The notes below the pieces were generated by a model. The model did not search any database. It had not been told where the DNA came from and worked only from the letters and a program-made list of their open reading frames with translations. DNA of 42,130 nt from Acidimicrobiales bacterium (lineage in GTDB: Bacteria; Actinomycetota; Acidimicrobiia; Acidimicrobiales; Iamiaceae). Location of the stretch: contig JAOBWM010000157.1 of NCBI GenBank assembly GCA_025463365.1, positions 1-42,130 on the forward strand. Reading direction: 5' to 3'. Every line of letters starts with the position of its first letter. Position 1 is the first letter of the stretch. The position numbers were made by a program, and so were the translations under genes. Shown here one piece after another: positions 35,341 through 42,130 of the stretch.

Positions 35341-36279
35341 TCATGCGTCGAGGGCGGCCCAGCCTGCTTCGAGGACCGCGAGGTCGTGCGGCTCGATGAA
35401 TTCGGTGGGGAGGTTGGGCCCCCAGGTGTTGATGGTGTGCTCCAAGCTCATCGGGGTGCGGCCGTGTTGTTCCCACGCCATGTCGTCGGTGATGCGGTCG
35501 AGATCCGAGTACAGCTCGAGGAAGGACCCGGCCGGGTCCCGCAGGTACCAATAGAAGTTCGAGCCGGCGAAGTGGCGGCCGATCCCCCACGCGTCACGGC
35601 TGGGGTCGCGCCGGTACAGCGCCGTTGCCGCGTAGCCGACATGGTCGAGGTCATCGCACTCCCATGAGTAGTGCTGCAGGAGCGGAACGGGCGAGTGCAC
35701 GAGACCGATGTTGTGGTGTTCGGTGGAGCAGCGCAGGAAGTGGATGACGCCGTCCATCTCGTCGCTCACCTTGCAGCCGATGCCGTCGACGAGCAGATCG
35801 CGGGTCGCTCGCAGATCCGGGGTTCCGATCACGAGATGGCCGAGCCGGCGTGGAGGGCGCGGAGCTCCGAACACCGCGGGGGAACGCTCGTTGGTCCGCA
35901 CGATCGCACCCGAGGTGTTCGGCGTGATCAGATCGACGGACGACGAAGCAGCCGCCTCGGGCTCGGCGATCCGGACCGTCACCAGCACCCGTGACGCGGC
36001 ATCGAGGACCGAGACCGACTCCGACGTTCGGGTGGGCACCGCACCGCCCGCTTCGAGTCGTTGCTGGACGGCGTCGAGGTCGCGGTCGTCTTCGCAACCG
36101 ATGTCGACCGCGAGGAGCCGCCGGAACGGTGCCTCCTCGATGACGACGCCGGCGCCGCCATCGGAGCCGGTGTAGCCCGAGTCGGCATCGCCCGACAGGC
36201 CGAGCTCGGCGTAGTACTCGCCGACGGCGGCCGGGTCGGCGACCGCGCAGCGGAATCCCAAGAGCCGATGGAGGCTCAC
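35341..36279 (-). CDS. VOC family extradiol-dioxygenase-like protein
   Basis: A 312-residue protein with two vicinal-oxygen-chelate modules (~1-105 and ~145-270), the layout of type I extradiol dioxygenases such as BphC. The first module lacks metal ligands. In the second, His148 (GHLVIGTPDL), His203 (QHYSWEC) and Glu255 (FLELYSD) align with the 2-His-1-carboxylate iron site, and His188/His189 (EHHNIGLV) match the catalytic histidine. Ring cleavage of a catechol-type substrate is therefore possible; a glyoxalase-type role is less likely. It is the last gene of the operon led by TetR; GTG 36279 overlaps the FAH-family stop by four bases. Confidence 0.87.
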   Translation of the reverse strand: MSLHRLLGFRCAVADPAAVGEYYAELGLSGDADSGYTGSDGGAGVVIEEAPFRRLLAVDIGCEDDRDLDAVQQRLEAGGAVPTRTSESVSVLDAASRVLVTVRIAEPEAAASSSVDLITPNTSGAIVRTNERSPAVFGAPRPPRRLGHLVIGTPDLRATRDLLVDGIGCKVSDEMDGVIHFLRCSTEHHNIGLVHSPVPLLQHYSWECDDLDHVGYAATALYRRDPSRDAWGIGRHFAGSNFYWYLRDPAGSFLELYSDLDRITDDMAWEQHGRTPMSLEHTINTWGPNLPTEFIEPHDLAVLEAGWAALDA

Positions 36280-37133
36280 GGGACGACCGGTCCCGTGCCG
36301 GCGACGCACGTGTTGTGCAGCTCGCCGATGACGTCCGCGCCCGACACGATGGTCTCACCCGCCGCGAGGTAGCGGCCGCGAGCCATGCCGACACCCGACG
36401 GGGTCCCCGTGAAGATGAGGTCACCGGGGTACAGCCGGCAGATCGATGACAAGTAGGCGACGAGCGTCGGGATCGAGAAGATCAGTTCGCTGCTGCGGGC
36501 CTCCTGCATGCGCTCGCCCGCCACGTCGCACCACAGCGCGAGATCGTCTGCGTCGGCGAACGTGTCGATCGACACGAGCGCCGGCCCGATCGGCCCGTAG
36601 TTCGCGAAGCTCTTGCCGAGGCAGAACTGCGGCGGCACGCCGGTCAACTGCACGCCGCGATCGGAGATGTCCTGTCCGAGCGTGAGCCCGGCGACGACAT
36701 CCCACGCGTCGTCGACGGCAACGTGCGAGACCTCCTCGCCGATCACGGCGACGATCTCGACCTCCCAGTCGACCATGTCGCCTGAGAGCGGAACGTCGGC
36801 GGTCGGGCCGGCGATGCACGAGGGGAACTTGGTGAAGGTGAGCGGAGCGGGCGGAAGCGCGGCCCCGGACTCACCGGCATGGTCTCGGTAGTTGAGCCCG
36901 ATCCCGAACACCTGGCGGGGCTGCACGATCGGCGGGCCGAGCGTGGCCTCGGCGACGAGGCCACCGCTGGGTGCCGACGCGCAGCGGTCGTAGAGCGCGT
37001 GGAGCTCGCGGTGACGTCCGACCGCCGCGAGCGGATCGGCGAGTGTTGCGTCACCGGAGAGCTCGGCGAGGTCGTACCAGGAGCCCTCGTGGTCGAAGGC
37101 CGATCGCTGGTTGATGCTGACGAGTCGAAACAT
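36276..37133 (-). CDS. Fumarylacetoacetate hydrolase family protein
   Basis: A 285-residue FAH-family protein: the mixed-roll fold acts on beta-diketo or enol acids produced after ring cleavage. The N-terminal domain ends with PIVQPRQVFGIGLNYRDHAGE near residues 68-89, a family signature. Metal-binding carboxylates are in VDWEVEIVAVIGEE near 121-134, and the active-site region QDISDRGVQ, GKSFANYGPIGPALV and FTGTPSGVGM is complete. Members include 2-oxopent-4-enoate hydratases, oxalocrotonate decarboxylases and acylpyruvases; which one cannot be settled. The overlap with the dioxygenase-like gene suggests consecutive steps of one pathway. Confidence 0.9.
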   Translation of the reverse strand: MFRLVSINQRSAFDHEGSWYDLAELSGDATLADPLAAVGRHRELHALYDRCASAPSGGLVAEATLGPPIVQPRQVFGIGLNYRDHAGESGAALPPAPLTFTKFPSCIAGPTADVPLSGDMVDWEVEIVAVIGEEVSHVAVDDAWDVVAGLTLGQDISDRGVQLTGVPPQFCLGKSFANYGPIGPALVSIDTFADADDLALWCDVAGERMQEARSSELIFSIPTLVAYLSSICRLYPGDLIFTGTPSGVGMARGRYLAAGETIVSGADVIGELHNTCVAGTGPVVP

Positions 37134-37144
37134 GGATCAGGTCC

Positions 37145-37654
37145 TCAGGCGGTGTGGGTGTCATCGGCCCACGGCAGCGACGAGCTGGTCCAGTGGGTGA
37201 GCGACGGGTTGATGTCAGATTCGGCGTGCACGTGGCGGGGCGGGGTCTCGAAGGTCGCATAGGGGCGCAGCTTCAGCACGACTCGATCCTCGGCCTTCGC
37301 TCCCTGTGCGACGAGCCCCCGAACCGATGGATCGAGCGGTTCACCGGCCATCACCCCGGCGATCGCCATCATGAGATCGACCGTGCGCTCCTCGTCCCTG
37401 TCGATCTCCGCGTGGCAATAGACCTGCAGGTACGTCGGAGGCCACTTCTCGTCGAGCACGCACATCGAAACGTTCGGGTTGCGGGTGACTGCTCGGGCCT
37501 TGGACCGTGCGCCCATCGTCGAGACCAAGATCGAGTCGTCGGCGTCGAGCACGTAGTACACGATCGACATGGCGGGGCCGTCCGCCACGCGGTTGTACCC
37601 GAAGATCGCGGTGCGATGGTCACGTACGAAGGCTCGGCGTTCTGCGGGTGTCAT
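37145..37654 (-). CDS. Pyridoxamine 5'-phosphate oxidase-like (flavin/F420-binding) protein
   Basis: A 169-residue split-beta-barrel protein similar to the Rv1155/F420-binding PNPOx-like group. It has TPAERRAFVRDHRTAIFGYN near residues 2-21, AMSIVYYVLDADDSILVSTMG near 28-48, and the cofactor-side KARAVTRNPNVSMCVLDEK near 52-70. Members reduce or oxidise small molecules with F420 or FMN. The C-terminal ~50 residues are polar and family-variable. ATG 37654 overlaps the TetR stop by four bases, so it is co-translated with the regulator, and the FAH gene starts 11 bases after its stop. It may prepare the ring substrate for cleavage. Confidence 0.83.
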   Translation of the reverse strand: MTPAERRAFVRDHRTAIFGYNRVADGPAMSIVYYVLDADDSILVSTMGARSKARAVTRNPNVSMCVLDEKWPPTYLQVYCHAEIDRDEERTVDLMMAIAGVMAGEPLDPSVRGLVAQGAKAEDRVVLKLRPYATFETPPRHVHAESDINPSLTHWTSSSLPWADDTHTA

Positions 37655-38286
37655 GGCGACTCCTTGGTCGTTGCGCGGATCAACAGGTCGACGACGAGGT
37701 CGGCGTGGGCTGCGACGAACTCGGGAGCGAACGGATCCACGCCCGTCAGCCGCTGGCATTCGGGCGCCATCACGAACACCGAGGCGCCGGCCCCGGTCAC
37801 CAGGTAGTAGAGGTGTGCGGGAGGGATCGGCGCGAGGTCCCCGCTTGTTGCGAGACGGTCGAACATGGCGATCGCGTTCTCGTACAGCGGCCTGACATGG
37901 GTCTCGACCAACCAATCGAGGCGGCTGCTGGCGCGCTTGCTCTCTTGCATGAGGATCCGGTGCAGCTGCGGGTTGGCCGCGGAGAACTCGACGAAGTGGC
38001 GCACCATCAGCTTCGCGATCGTGACGTCGTCGACCCCGCGCAGGCCGGAGAACCGAGCCTGCATCGAGGAGCGGAACCGCTCGAACAGGTCGTCGACCGT
38101 GGCGCGCCACAGCTCCTCCTTGCCGGCGAAGTGGTAGTTCAGCAGCGGCTGGGTGACGCCCGCGAGCTCGGCGATGGCCCGGGTCGACGCCCCATCGAAG
38201 CTGCGTTCGGAGAAGAGCTCCAACGCCGCGTCGAGGATGGTTCGGCGGGTGTCGACGCTGACCTGGCGGGGCGCGAGTGCGGGCAC
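37651..38286 (-). CDS. TetR family transcriptional regulator
   Basis: A 211-residue TetR-type repressor. The DNA-binding part fits: TRRTILDAALELFSERSFDGASTRAIAELAGVTQPLLNYHF near residues 13-53, with the HTH centred on AIAELAGVTQPLLNYHFAGKEELW. The remainder is a helical ligand-binding domain resembling C-terminal TetR_C types. It is the first gene of the operon with PNPOx, FAH and VOC. Its GTG at 38286 is 6 bases from a TAAACT -10 box that overlaps one arm of a large inverted repeat (38296-38340), so autorepression is strongly suggested. The ligand is probably the aromatic substrate or an intermediate; this is inference. Confidence 0.92.
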   Translation of the reverse strand: MPALAPRQVSVDTRRTILDAALELFSERSFDGASTRAIAELAGVTQPLLNYHFAGKEELWRATVDDLFERFRSSMQARFSGLRGVDDVTIAKLMVRHFVEFSAANPQLHRILMQESKRASSRLDWLVETHVRPLYENAIAMFDRLATSGDLAPIPPAHLYYLVTGAGASVFVMAPECQRLTGVDPFAPEFVAAHADLVVDLLIRATTKESP

Positions 38287-38292
38287 CCTGCC

Positions 38293-38320
38293 AGTTTATC
38301 GAACGATCAGGAGAATGCAA
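38293..38320 (-). promoter_or_regulatory. Promoter of the TetR operon (-10 TAAACT, -35 TTGCAT)
   Basis: On the minus strand TTGCAT (38315-38320), a 16-base spacer and TAAACT (38293-38298) precede the GTG by 6 bases. The spacer and part of the -10 lie in an operator arm. Confidence 0.62.
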
Positions 38321-38340
38321 TGGACCTGATCGTTCGATAA
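38296..38340. promoter_or_regulatory. TetR operator: 16-bp perfect inverted repeat with 13-bp spacer
   Basis: TTATCGAACGATCAGG (38296-38311) and its reverse complement (38325-38340) match without error. Each arm itself contains ATCG-NN-CGAT, a small palindrome, so each could bind one TetR dimer. Confidence 0.8.
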
Positions 38341-38360
38341 GTTTCTACTAACGGAGCAGC

Positions 38361-38393
38361 GCATGCCGACGCGTGCCGACGCGTGCCGACGCG
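38361..38393 (+). repeat. Tandem GCGTGCCGAC repeat, about 3 copies
   Basis: A 10-bp unit repeats three times (the first copy differs at one base) in the 208-bp gap beyond the operator. No gene in this gap is convincing. Confidence 0.55.
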
Positions 38394-38494
38394 GGTCCGG
38401 GACCGCGACACCGACCGCTCGCCGACATGATGCCCATCGGCGCGGCGATCCCTTCGAGGGCATTCGGGTGGAAGGAGGCCCTCGTCGGAGCGAT

Positions 38495-39196
38495 CTACGA
38501 ACGGCGGTCGACGATCCGAGCAGCGATCTCTCGCAACTTCGTGTTCTCCCGCTGCGATGCCGCCTTGAGGGTCTCGAAGGCGCCCTCGGCGCCGAGCCCA
38601 GGGGTCTCGGCCATCAAGATGCCCTTCGCCTGTTCGATGACCGACCGCGAATGGAGCGCCGCTTGGAGGTGCTCGGTGGTCTCGAACGCACCCCAGTAGG
38701 CCAGCGAGTTCGCGATGAGTGCGCCTGCCACAGCCGCCAGTTCCTCAGCGATCTCGCGGTCCTGGCCGCGAAACGCTTCTTTCCTCGTGGCGTACAGGTT
38801 CAGCGCGCCCACGCTGCCGGACTCGATCAGCAGCGGTAGCGACAGCGTGCTGCGGATGCCATGTGCGAACGCTGCCGCTCGGAACTCGACGTACGGGGCG
38901 TCGGGATCTGCGATGTCGTGGATGACGACCTGCTCGCCGCGATGCCAGGCGTCGAGGCAGGGCCCTGATCCCGCGGCGTATTGGGCCGCGTCGATCTCGG
39001 GAGATTCCGGATCGGTGAAGATCGCCGTCGTCGGCCGACCGTCGTCATCGAAGAGGCTCATGCCCGCGAACGCCACCGGCGCCATGGATTCGGTGACGAT
39101 CTTCGCGATCTCGGTCAACGTGGCGTCCAACGGCATTTCTGTCACCACGAAGCAGCTGAGCGCCCGCAGTGCGCGCGACCTCGGATCAACGTCCAC
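38495..39196 (-). CDS. GAF and ANTAR domain protein
   Basis: A 233-residue regulator with an N-terminal GAF domain and a C-terminal ANTAR domain. The GAF part has AGMSLFDDDGRPTTAIFTDPESPEIDAAQYAAGSGPCLDAWHRGEQVVIHDIA, and an IRSTLSLPLLIESGSVGALNLYA core near residues 113-136. ANTAR is near 180-230: SRSVIEQAKGILMAETPGLGAEGAFETLKAASQRENTKLREIAARIV, with the RNA-binding three-helix pattern. ANTAR proteins bind two-hexaloop RNA to prevent termination. The start is uncertain: GTG 39196 is chosen because the longer form to 39304 begins upstream of a TAGCTT/TACGTT box near 39257-39268. It diverges from a second GAF-ANTAR gene. Confidence 0.85.
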   Translation of the reverse strand: MDVDPRSRALRALSCFVVTEMPLDATLTEIAKIVTESMAPVAFAGMSLFDDDGRPTTAIFTDPESPEIDAAQYAAGSGPCLDAWHRGEQVVIHDIADPDAPYVEFRAAAFAHGIRSTLSLPLLIESGSVGALNLYATRKEAFRGQDREIAEELAAVAGALIANSLAYWGAFETTEHLQAALHSRSVIEQAKGILMAETPGLGAEGAFETLKAASQRENTKLREIAARIVDRRS

Positions 39197-39365
39197 GGTG
39201 AATCGGCTTTCCGATGGGGGGAGCAGCCGGCCCTGTGGACTCAAGGCAGCGGCCTGACAACGTAAGCTAGCCAAACCGGACGTTTCTCTCATCACCCCGG
39301 GCACATGTCATCAGCCTGGGCGACCGTGGAGTGGGACGGCGCCCCGACGGGTAGCCAGGAGCCCG

Positions 39366-40118
39366 ATGAACCTCCCCGAGGAGCTCCTGAACCGCATCGA
39401 GGTGGTGAACCGGGTCCTTGCCACGCAGCGCACGCTGCCCGCCAAGCTCGAGGCCGTCGTCGAAGTCTTGGAGCGCACCGTCCCGCGGTGCGATTCGGTC
39501 AGCGTGGCCTTGACGCTCGAGAGCGATGCCGCGATGACCGCCGCCGCGACCGGCCAGCTCGCCCTGGAGGCCGACCTGGTGCAGTACCGGCACCGCGACG
39601 GACCGTGTCTCTGGGCGGTGACGCACGCCAAGGTCGTGCGAATCGACATGCTCGATCAGGATGAACGCTTCGAGCACTTCGCGCCGGGCGCCATCGAAGC
39701 CGGCGTCCGGAGCAGCCTTTCCATCCCACTGCTCTGGAACGGCCGCGTGGTCGGTTCGTTCAACCTCTACTCCACGACTGCCAACGCATTCTCAGACGAC
39801 ATCGTGAGGAGCCTCACGCCCATCGCCGATTACGCCGGTCTGCTCATCGGCCGCTCTCCGTTGTTCACCTATTCGCTCGACCTACTCGAACAGCTCGCCT
39901 TCACCGTGAACGAGCGAGATCGCATCGCGACGGCGATCGGGGTTCTGAGCGTCCGCGAGAACACCGACGACCAAGCCGCGTGGGTCTCGCTGCAGCGCCG
40001 AGCCATCGAGGAGGAGATCTCCGTCGGCGACATGGCGCGACGGATCGTCGAATCGCTCAAGCCTCGAGGATCGGCGTCCGCAGAGACGAGTGAGGACGGC
40101 GAGTCAGGCGCCGGCTAG
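39366..40118 (+). CDS. GAF and ANTAR domain protein
   Basis: A 250-residue protein. The GAF domain spans about residues 15-165 (CDSVSVALTLESDAAMTAAA, DLVQYRHRDGPCLWAVTHAKVVRI, GVRSSLSIPLLWNGRVVGSFNLYS). The ANTAR domain follows near 180-235, LLEQLAFTVNERDRIATAIGVLSVRENTDDQAAWVSLQRRAIEEEISVGDMARRIVESL; its first helix is less canonical than in the neighbours, lacking AKGILM. The Ser/Glu/Gly tail is disordered. A CAGGAGC Shine-Dalgarno lies just before the ATG. It and the minus-strand GAF-ANTAR gene share a 169-bp divergent region, so a common signal may set both. Confidence 0.84.
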   Translation: MNLPEELLNRIEVVNRVLATQRTLPAKLEAVVEVLERTVPRCDSVSVALTLESDAAMTAAATGQLALEADLVQYRHRDGPCLWAVTHAKVVRIDMLDQDERFEHFAPGAIEAGVRSSLSIPLLWNGRVVGSFNLYSTTANAFSDDIVRSLTPIADYAGLLIGRSPLFTYSLDLLEQLAFTVNERDRIATAIGVLSVRENTDDQAAWVSLQRRAIEEEISVGDMARRIVESLKPRGSASAETSEDGESGAG

Positions 40119-40167
40119 CCGGAGCTTGGCGGCCGGAGTCCAGGCCGCGGCACCATCGACGACCGAC

Positions 40168-40428
40168 TCAGCGGTTCGGCGAAGCTTCCGCGCCCGACGC
40201 AGCGAGCACGAGCCGCTCGGCGATCTGGATCACCTTCACGTTCTCGCGCATCGAGGCGCTTCGGAGGACCTCGAACGCCGCATCGGGCGTGGACCTGGAC
40301 CGCGACATGATGAGGCCCTTCGCAATGCCGATCACGTCACGGTGCTCAGCGGCAGTCGCCAAGTCGCGCATCGCGCGAGCGCACCGCACGGATCCGCACG
40401 GAGGGTCGGGAACGACGATCGAGCCCAT
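40168..40428 (-). CDS. Stand-alone ANTAR domain protein
   Basis: An 86-residue protein that is nearly all ANTAR: MRDLATAAEHRDVIGIAKGLIMSRSRSTPDAAFEVLRSASMRENVKVIQIAERLV, residues 20-74. It has no sensor domain, which is less common, though short ANTAR proteins are known. The ATG at 40428 has AAGGAG six bases upstream, the best Shine-Dalgarno in this area. It converges on the previous GAF-ANTAR gene. It may compete with the GAF-linked ANTAR proteins for the same RNA target, or form mixed dimers with them; this is inference. Confidence 0.82.
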   Translation of the reverse strand: MGSIVVPDPPCGSVRCARAMRDLATAAEHRDVIGIAKGLIMSRSRSTPDAAFEVLRSASMRENVKVIQIAERLVLAASGAEASPNR

Positions 40429-40764
40429 GGCGGACTCCTTCCGGTCGAGTCACGGAAGGTGTCGGGGCCAAATGGCTGGAGCCGGGATCGCCCACCGAAC
40501 GTGATCAGCCTACGTGGTCCACCGAGGCGGTGTCGGGTGAACCCGGTCGATCGAAGAGATCGCAGGGTGGCTCCCAATCGGCTCCCTCGGTGTGGCGGAC
40601 CAGATCGGAGCGAGGCGAGTTCTCCGAGACGCCAGATCGCTGCGGCCCCTTCGGACGGGGCGCGCCCTGCAGCTCCACCCGGTCGCGCTAGCAAGGAAGC
40701 CCATCGGCTCGGCTCGGTCGTTGAGCAGCCGCGCCGAGCCCACGCTCCGAGGTAGGAGGCCAAG
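40429..40764. other. Gene-free divergent region, 336 bp
   Basis: Between ANTAR (minus) and STAS (plus) genes. It holds the Shine-Dalgarno sites of both and a possible -10 TAGCAA near 40690. Short frames here show no family likeness. I see no RNA hairpin pair matching an ANTAR target with certainty. Confidence 0.5.
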
Positions 40765-41094
40765 ATGCCCGCCCACATCGACCCTGACCACCACGGCCTG
40801 GCCGCCGTCCTCGCGATGGGGCTGGCGACCATCGCCCTCAGCGGCACCGTCGATCAGGCGTCAGGACAGGCCCTCCTCAACATGGCCCAGGTACTCATCG
40901 ACGCCGGTGCGACGTCCTTCACGCTCGACATGTCCAACGTGACCCTCCTGGACTGCGCCGGGATCGCGGTCATCTTGCAGCTGTACAGCCGCGCGGCCCG
41001 GCACGGCGGCGAGGTCATCCTCCACAACCCGAATAGGCCGATCCGAAGGCTGCTCAACGCGACCGGCCTCGGAACCCTCGTCGCGACCCCCTAG
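40765..41094 (+). CDS. STAS-domain protein without the phospho-serine
   Basis: A 109-residue single STAS domain: MGLATIALSGTVDQASGQALL near residues 18-38 and the loop LLDCAGIAVILQLYSRA near 61-77. Where RsbV-type proteins have Asp-Ser-Ser-Gly, this one has Asp63-Cys64-Ala65-Gly66, so canonical phosphorylation by RsbW is not possible at this place. It may be a constitutive binding partner. The ATG follows AGGAGG by five bases. Downstream, an RsbW-like ATPase with an intact ATP site converges on it; the pairing of a serine-free STAS with an intact kinase is odd. Confidence 0.85.
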   Translation: MPAHIDPDHHGLAAVLAMGLATIALSGTVDQASGQALLNMAQVLIDAGATSFTLDMSNVTLLDCAGIAVILQLYSRAARHGGEVILHNPNRPIRRLLNATGLGTLVATP

Positions 41095-41143
41095 ATCGCG
41101 CCGTTGGAGCAGGTCAGACGAGACCGTTCTCCGCCGCCTCGGC

Positions 41144-41539
41144 TCACCGGTCGAAGGCGACCACGAACCAGACCTGCTTGCCATCTGTCACGGTGGATTC
41201 GAAGCCCCAGTCCTCGGACATCTGGTCGACGATGACGAGCCCCCGGCCTCCGTCGGCAAGCCGCCCAGCCTTCGCCAGGCGAGGCGAACGGGCATCTTGG
41301 TCGTGCACCTCGACGCGCAGCCGCTTGTCGCCAAGCCTGACCCGGACGACGACGACCGAGTGGGTGTGCACGATCACGTTGGTCACGAGCTCGGAGGTCA
41401 TGACCCGGAGACTCTCCGCGGCGCTTCCCGAGAAGTGGGACAGCACACCCAGGTCCTCGAGCTCGCTGGTGAGCCAAACCCTCGCCAGGCGGGGAGCCGT
41501 CGGCGCGCGACCAAGCGTGACCTCTCGCACGACGCTCAC
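41144..41539 (-). CDS. RsbW-like ATPase / anti-sigma serine kinase
   Basis: A 131-residue HATPase-fold protein of the RsbW/SpoIIAB type. The N box MTSELVTNVIVHT has Glu50 and Asn54, and GRGLVIVDQ forms the glycine box, so ATP binding is expected. It resembles the protein at 28276 throughout, including the WxxExxV ending, and the two may be paralogues. The GTG at 41539 has GGGGGAGA about 7 bases upstream. An in-frame open stretch to 41701 has no likeness to the family. No sigma factor gene is near; the only sigma gene in the window, at 14194, has its own degenerate RsbW. Confidence 0.82.
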   Translation of the reverse strand: MSVVREVTLGRAPTAPRLARVWLTSELEDLGVLSHFSGSAAESLRVMTSELVTNVIVHTHSVVVVRVRLGDKRLRVEVHDQDARSPRLAKAGRLADGGRGLVIVDQMSEDWGFESTVTDGKQVWFVVAFDR

Positions 41540-41752
41540 TGACCGATCTCCCCCGCTGACGGCACCGGGATCGCCCGCCAACTGCGGATCAGTCTGGCCC
41601 CATCCGGGTGACCTGGCAATGCACAGGGCCCGACCCGCCCCCACACCGGTCGATCGCTCCTCCCGAGCCGTGCTCCGGCAGTTGACCAGCAACGGGATCA
41701 CCTGACGGATGACTCGGCGAGGAAAGCCGGCCGTGGCGCCATGAGATCGTCG

Positions 41753-42097
41753 CTAGACCGTCTGCGGGTCGAGCAGCAGCGAAGAAATCGCGCCGATGAC
41801 GCAGATGGTGGCGGTGATGAGAATCGTCGCTCGGAGCTGCTTCGGTCGTGGCACAACGGCCGACGCCGCGATGCCGGTCATGACGGCGAGCAGTGCACCG
41901 ACGGCCAGGAGTCCCACGCCGAGGATGCCCAGCATGCCCGCGTCGCCCGGTCCGGCAAGCAGCGGAAGGAAGCGAATCGCCAGGGCGATGTTGAACGAGC
42001 CCGCCGCGCCAAACGCTGCGATCAAGATGCCTCGGCCCACCTCGACCACCCATTTGGCTCCGGACGTGCGGTCACGCTGATGCACCGCGTTTGCCAC
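41753..42097 (-). CDS. Small integral membrane protein
   Basis: A 114-residue protein, mostly hydrophobic, with three to four predicted helices: RGILIAAFGAAGSFNIALAI near residues 22-41, LPLLAGPG then MLGILGVGLLAVGALLAVMTGIAA near 55-78, and ATILITATICVIGAISSLLL near 90-109. The N-terminus is polar (HQRDRTSGAKW), which would face the cytoplasm. I do not recognise a family. The GTG at 42097 has a TAGGGT box 6 bases upstream, the same arrangement as at the other leaderless starts, which supports it as a real gene. The 213-bp gap before the RsbW-like gene holds nothing clear. Confidence 0.65.
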   Translation of the reverse strand: MANAVHQRDRTSGAKWVVEVGRGILIAAFGAAGSFNIALAIRFLPLLAGPGDAGMLGILGVGLLAVGALLAVMTGIAASAVVPRPKQLRATILITATICVIGAISSLLLDPQTV

Positions 42098-42103
42098 GGG
42101 GAG

Positions 42104-42109
42104 ACCCTA
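42104..42109 (-). promoter_or_regulatory. -10 box TAGGGT for the membrane protein gene
   Basis: Minus-strand TAGGGT ends 6 bases before GTG 42097. No Shine-Dalgarno is present. Confidence 0.5.
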
Positions 42110-42130
42110 CGGCCCTCGACGATCAAGCGA

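Noticed and set aside
38363-38839. Plus-strand frame starting just right of the TetR operator
   Set aside because: It begins in the GCGTGCCGAC repeat and then runs antisense to the GAF-ANTAR gene; no Shine-Dalgarno and no family likeness. A remnant of a lost divergent gene cannot be excluded.

Overview
This is high-GC DNA from an actinomycete-type bacterium. Supporting signs are the split cta/qcr respiratory cluster with a CtaF-type subunit IV, a diheme QcrC and a three-helix QcrA, two F420-type luciferase-like oxidoreductases, a fatty-acyl-AMP ligase, three ANTAR proteins and a SigB/SigF-type sigma factor. Many start codons lie 6-7 nt after a TANNNT box, so leaderless transcription looks common. 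An Acidimicrobiia-like lineage is my best guess; this is inference and no rRNA or tRNA gene is present to test it.

Layout. 1-5138: end of a phosphotransferase, a PAC2 protein, an F420 LLM oxidoreductase and a converging UvrD-type helicase. 5139-5709: a gene-free stretch with seven tandem 63-75 bp hairpin units. 5710-13667: aerobic respiration, with ctaG leftward, ctaE-qcrC-qcrA-qcrB rightward and ctaC-ctaD-ctaF leftward, together encoding most of a bc1-aa3 supercomplex. 13812-15377: a partner-switching module (STAS anti-anti-sigma, sigma factor, RsbW-like anti-sigma). 15608-20786: fatty-acyl-AMP ligase diverging from leuS, then a small DUF5655 protein. 20790-24083: SnoaL-like protein, LLM oxidoreductase, PfkB kinase and BadF-type kinase, all leftward and tightly packed. 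24180-28230: a CHASE3-type histidine kinase with its response regulator, divergent from a hybrid kinase. 28276-31312: RsbW-like ATPase and a large B12/radical-SAM enzyme of unknown product. 31328-35140: surE, guaA and a secreted alpha/beta hydrolase. 35341-38286: a four-gene leftward operon (TetR, PNPOx-like, FAH-family hydrolase, extradiol dioxygenase-like VOC protein) behind a 16-bp perfect inverted repeat. 38495-42097: a signalling cluster with three ANTAR proteins, a STAS protein without the usual phospho-serine, another RsbW-like ATPase and a small membrane protein.

How it fits together. The respiratory block forms one electron path from menaquinol through QcrB, QcrA and QcrC to the CtaC CuA site and the CtaD haem-copper centre. 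The TetR operon looks like a small ring-cleavage or hydrolysis pathway under autorepression. Signalling genes are unusually dense: two STAS, three RsbW-like, three ANTAR, two kinases and one response regulator. No CRISPR array, insertion sequence, phage gene or RNA gene was seen. The most unexplained items are the hairpin array at 5270-5709, the orphan B12/radical-SAM enzyme with its own N-terminal region, the TetR operator, and the degenerate partner-switch proteins.
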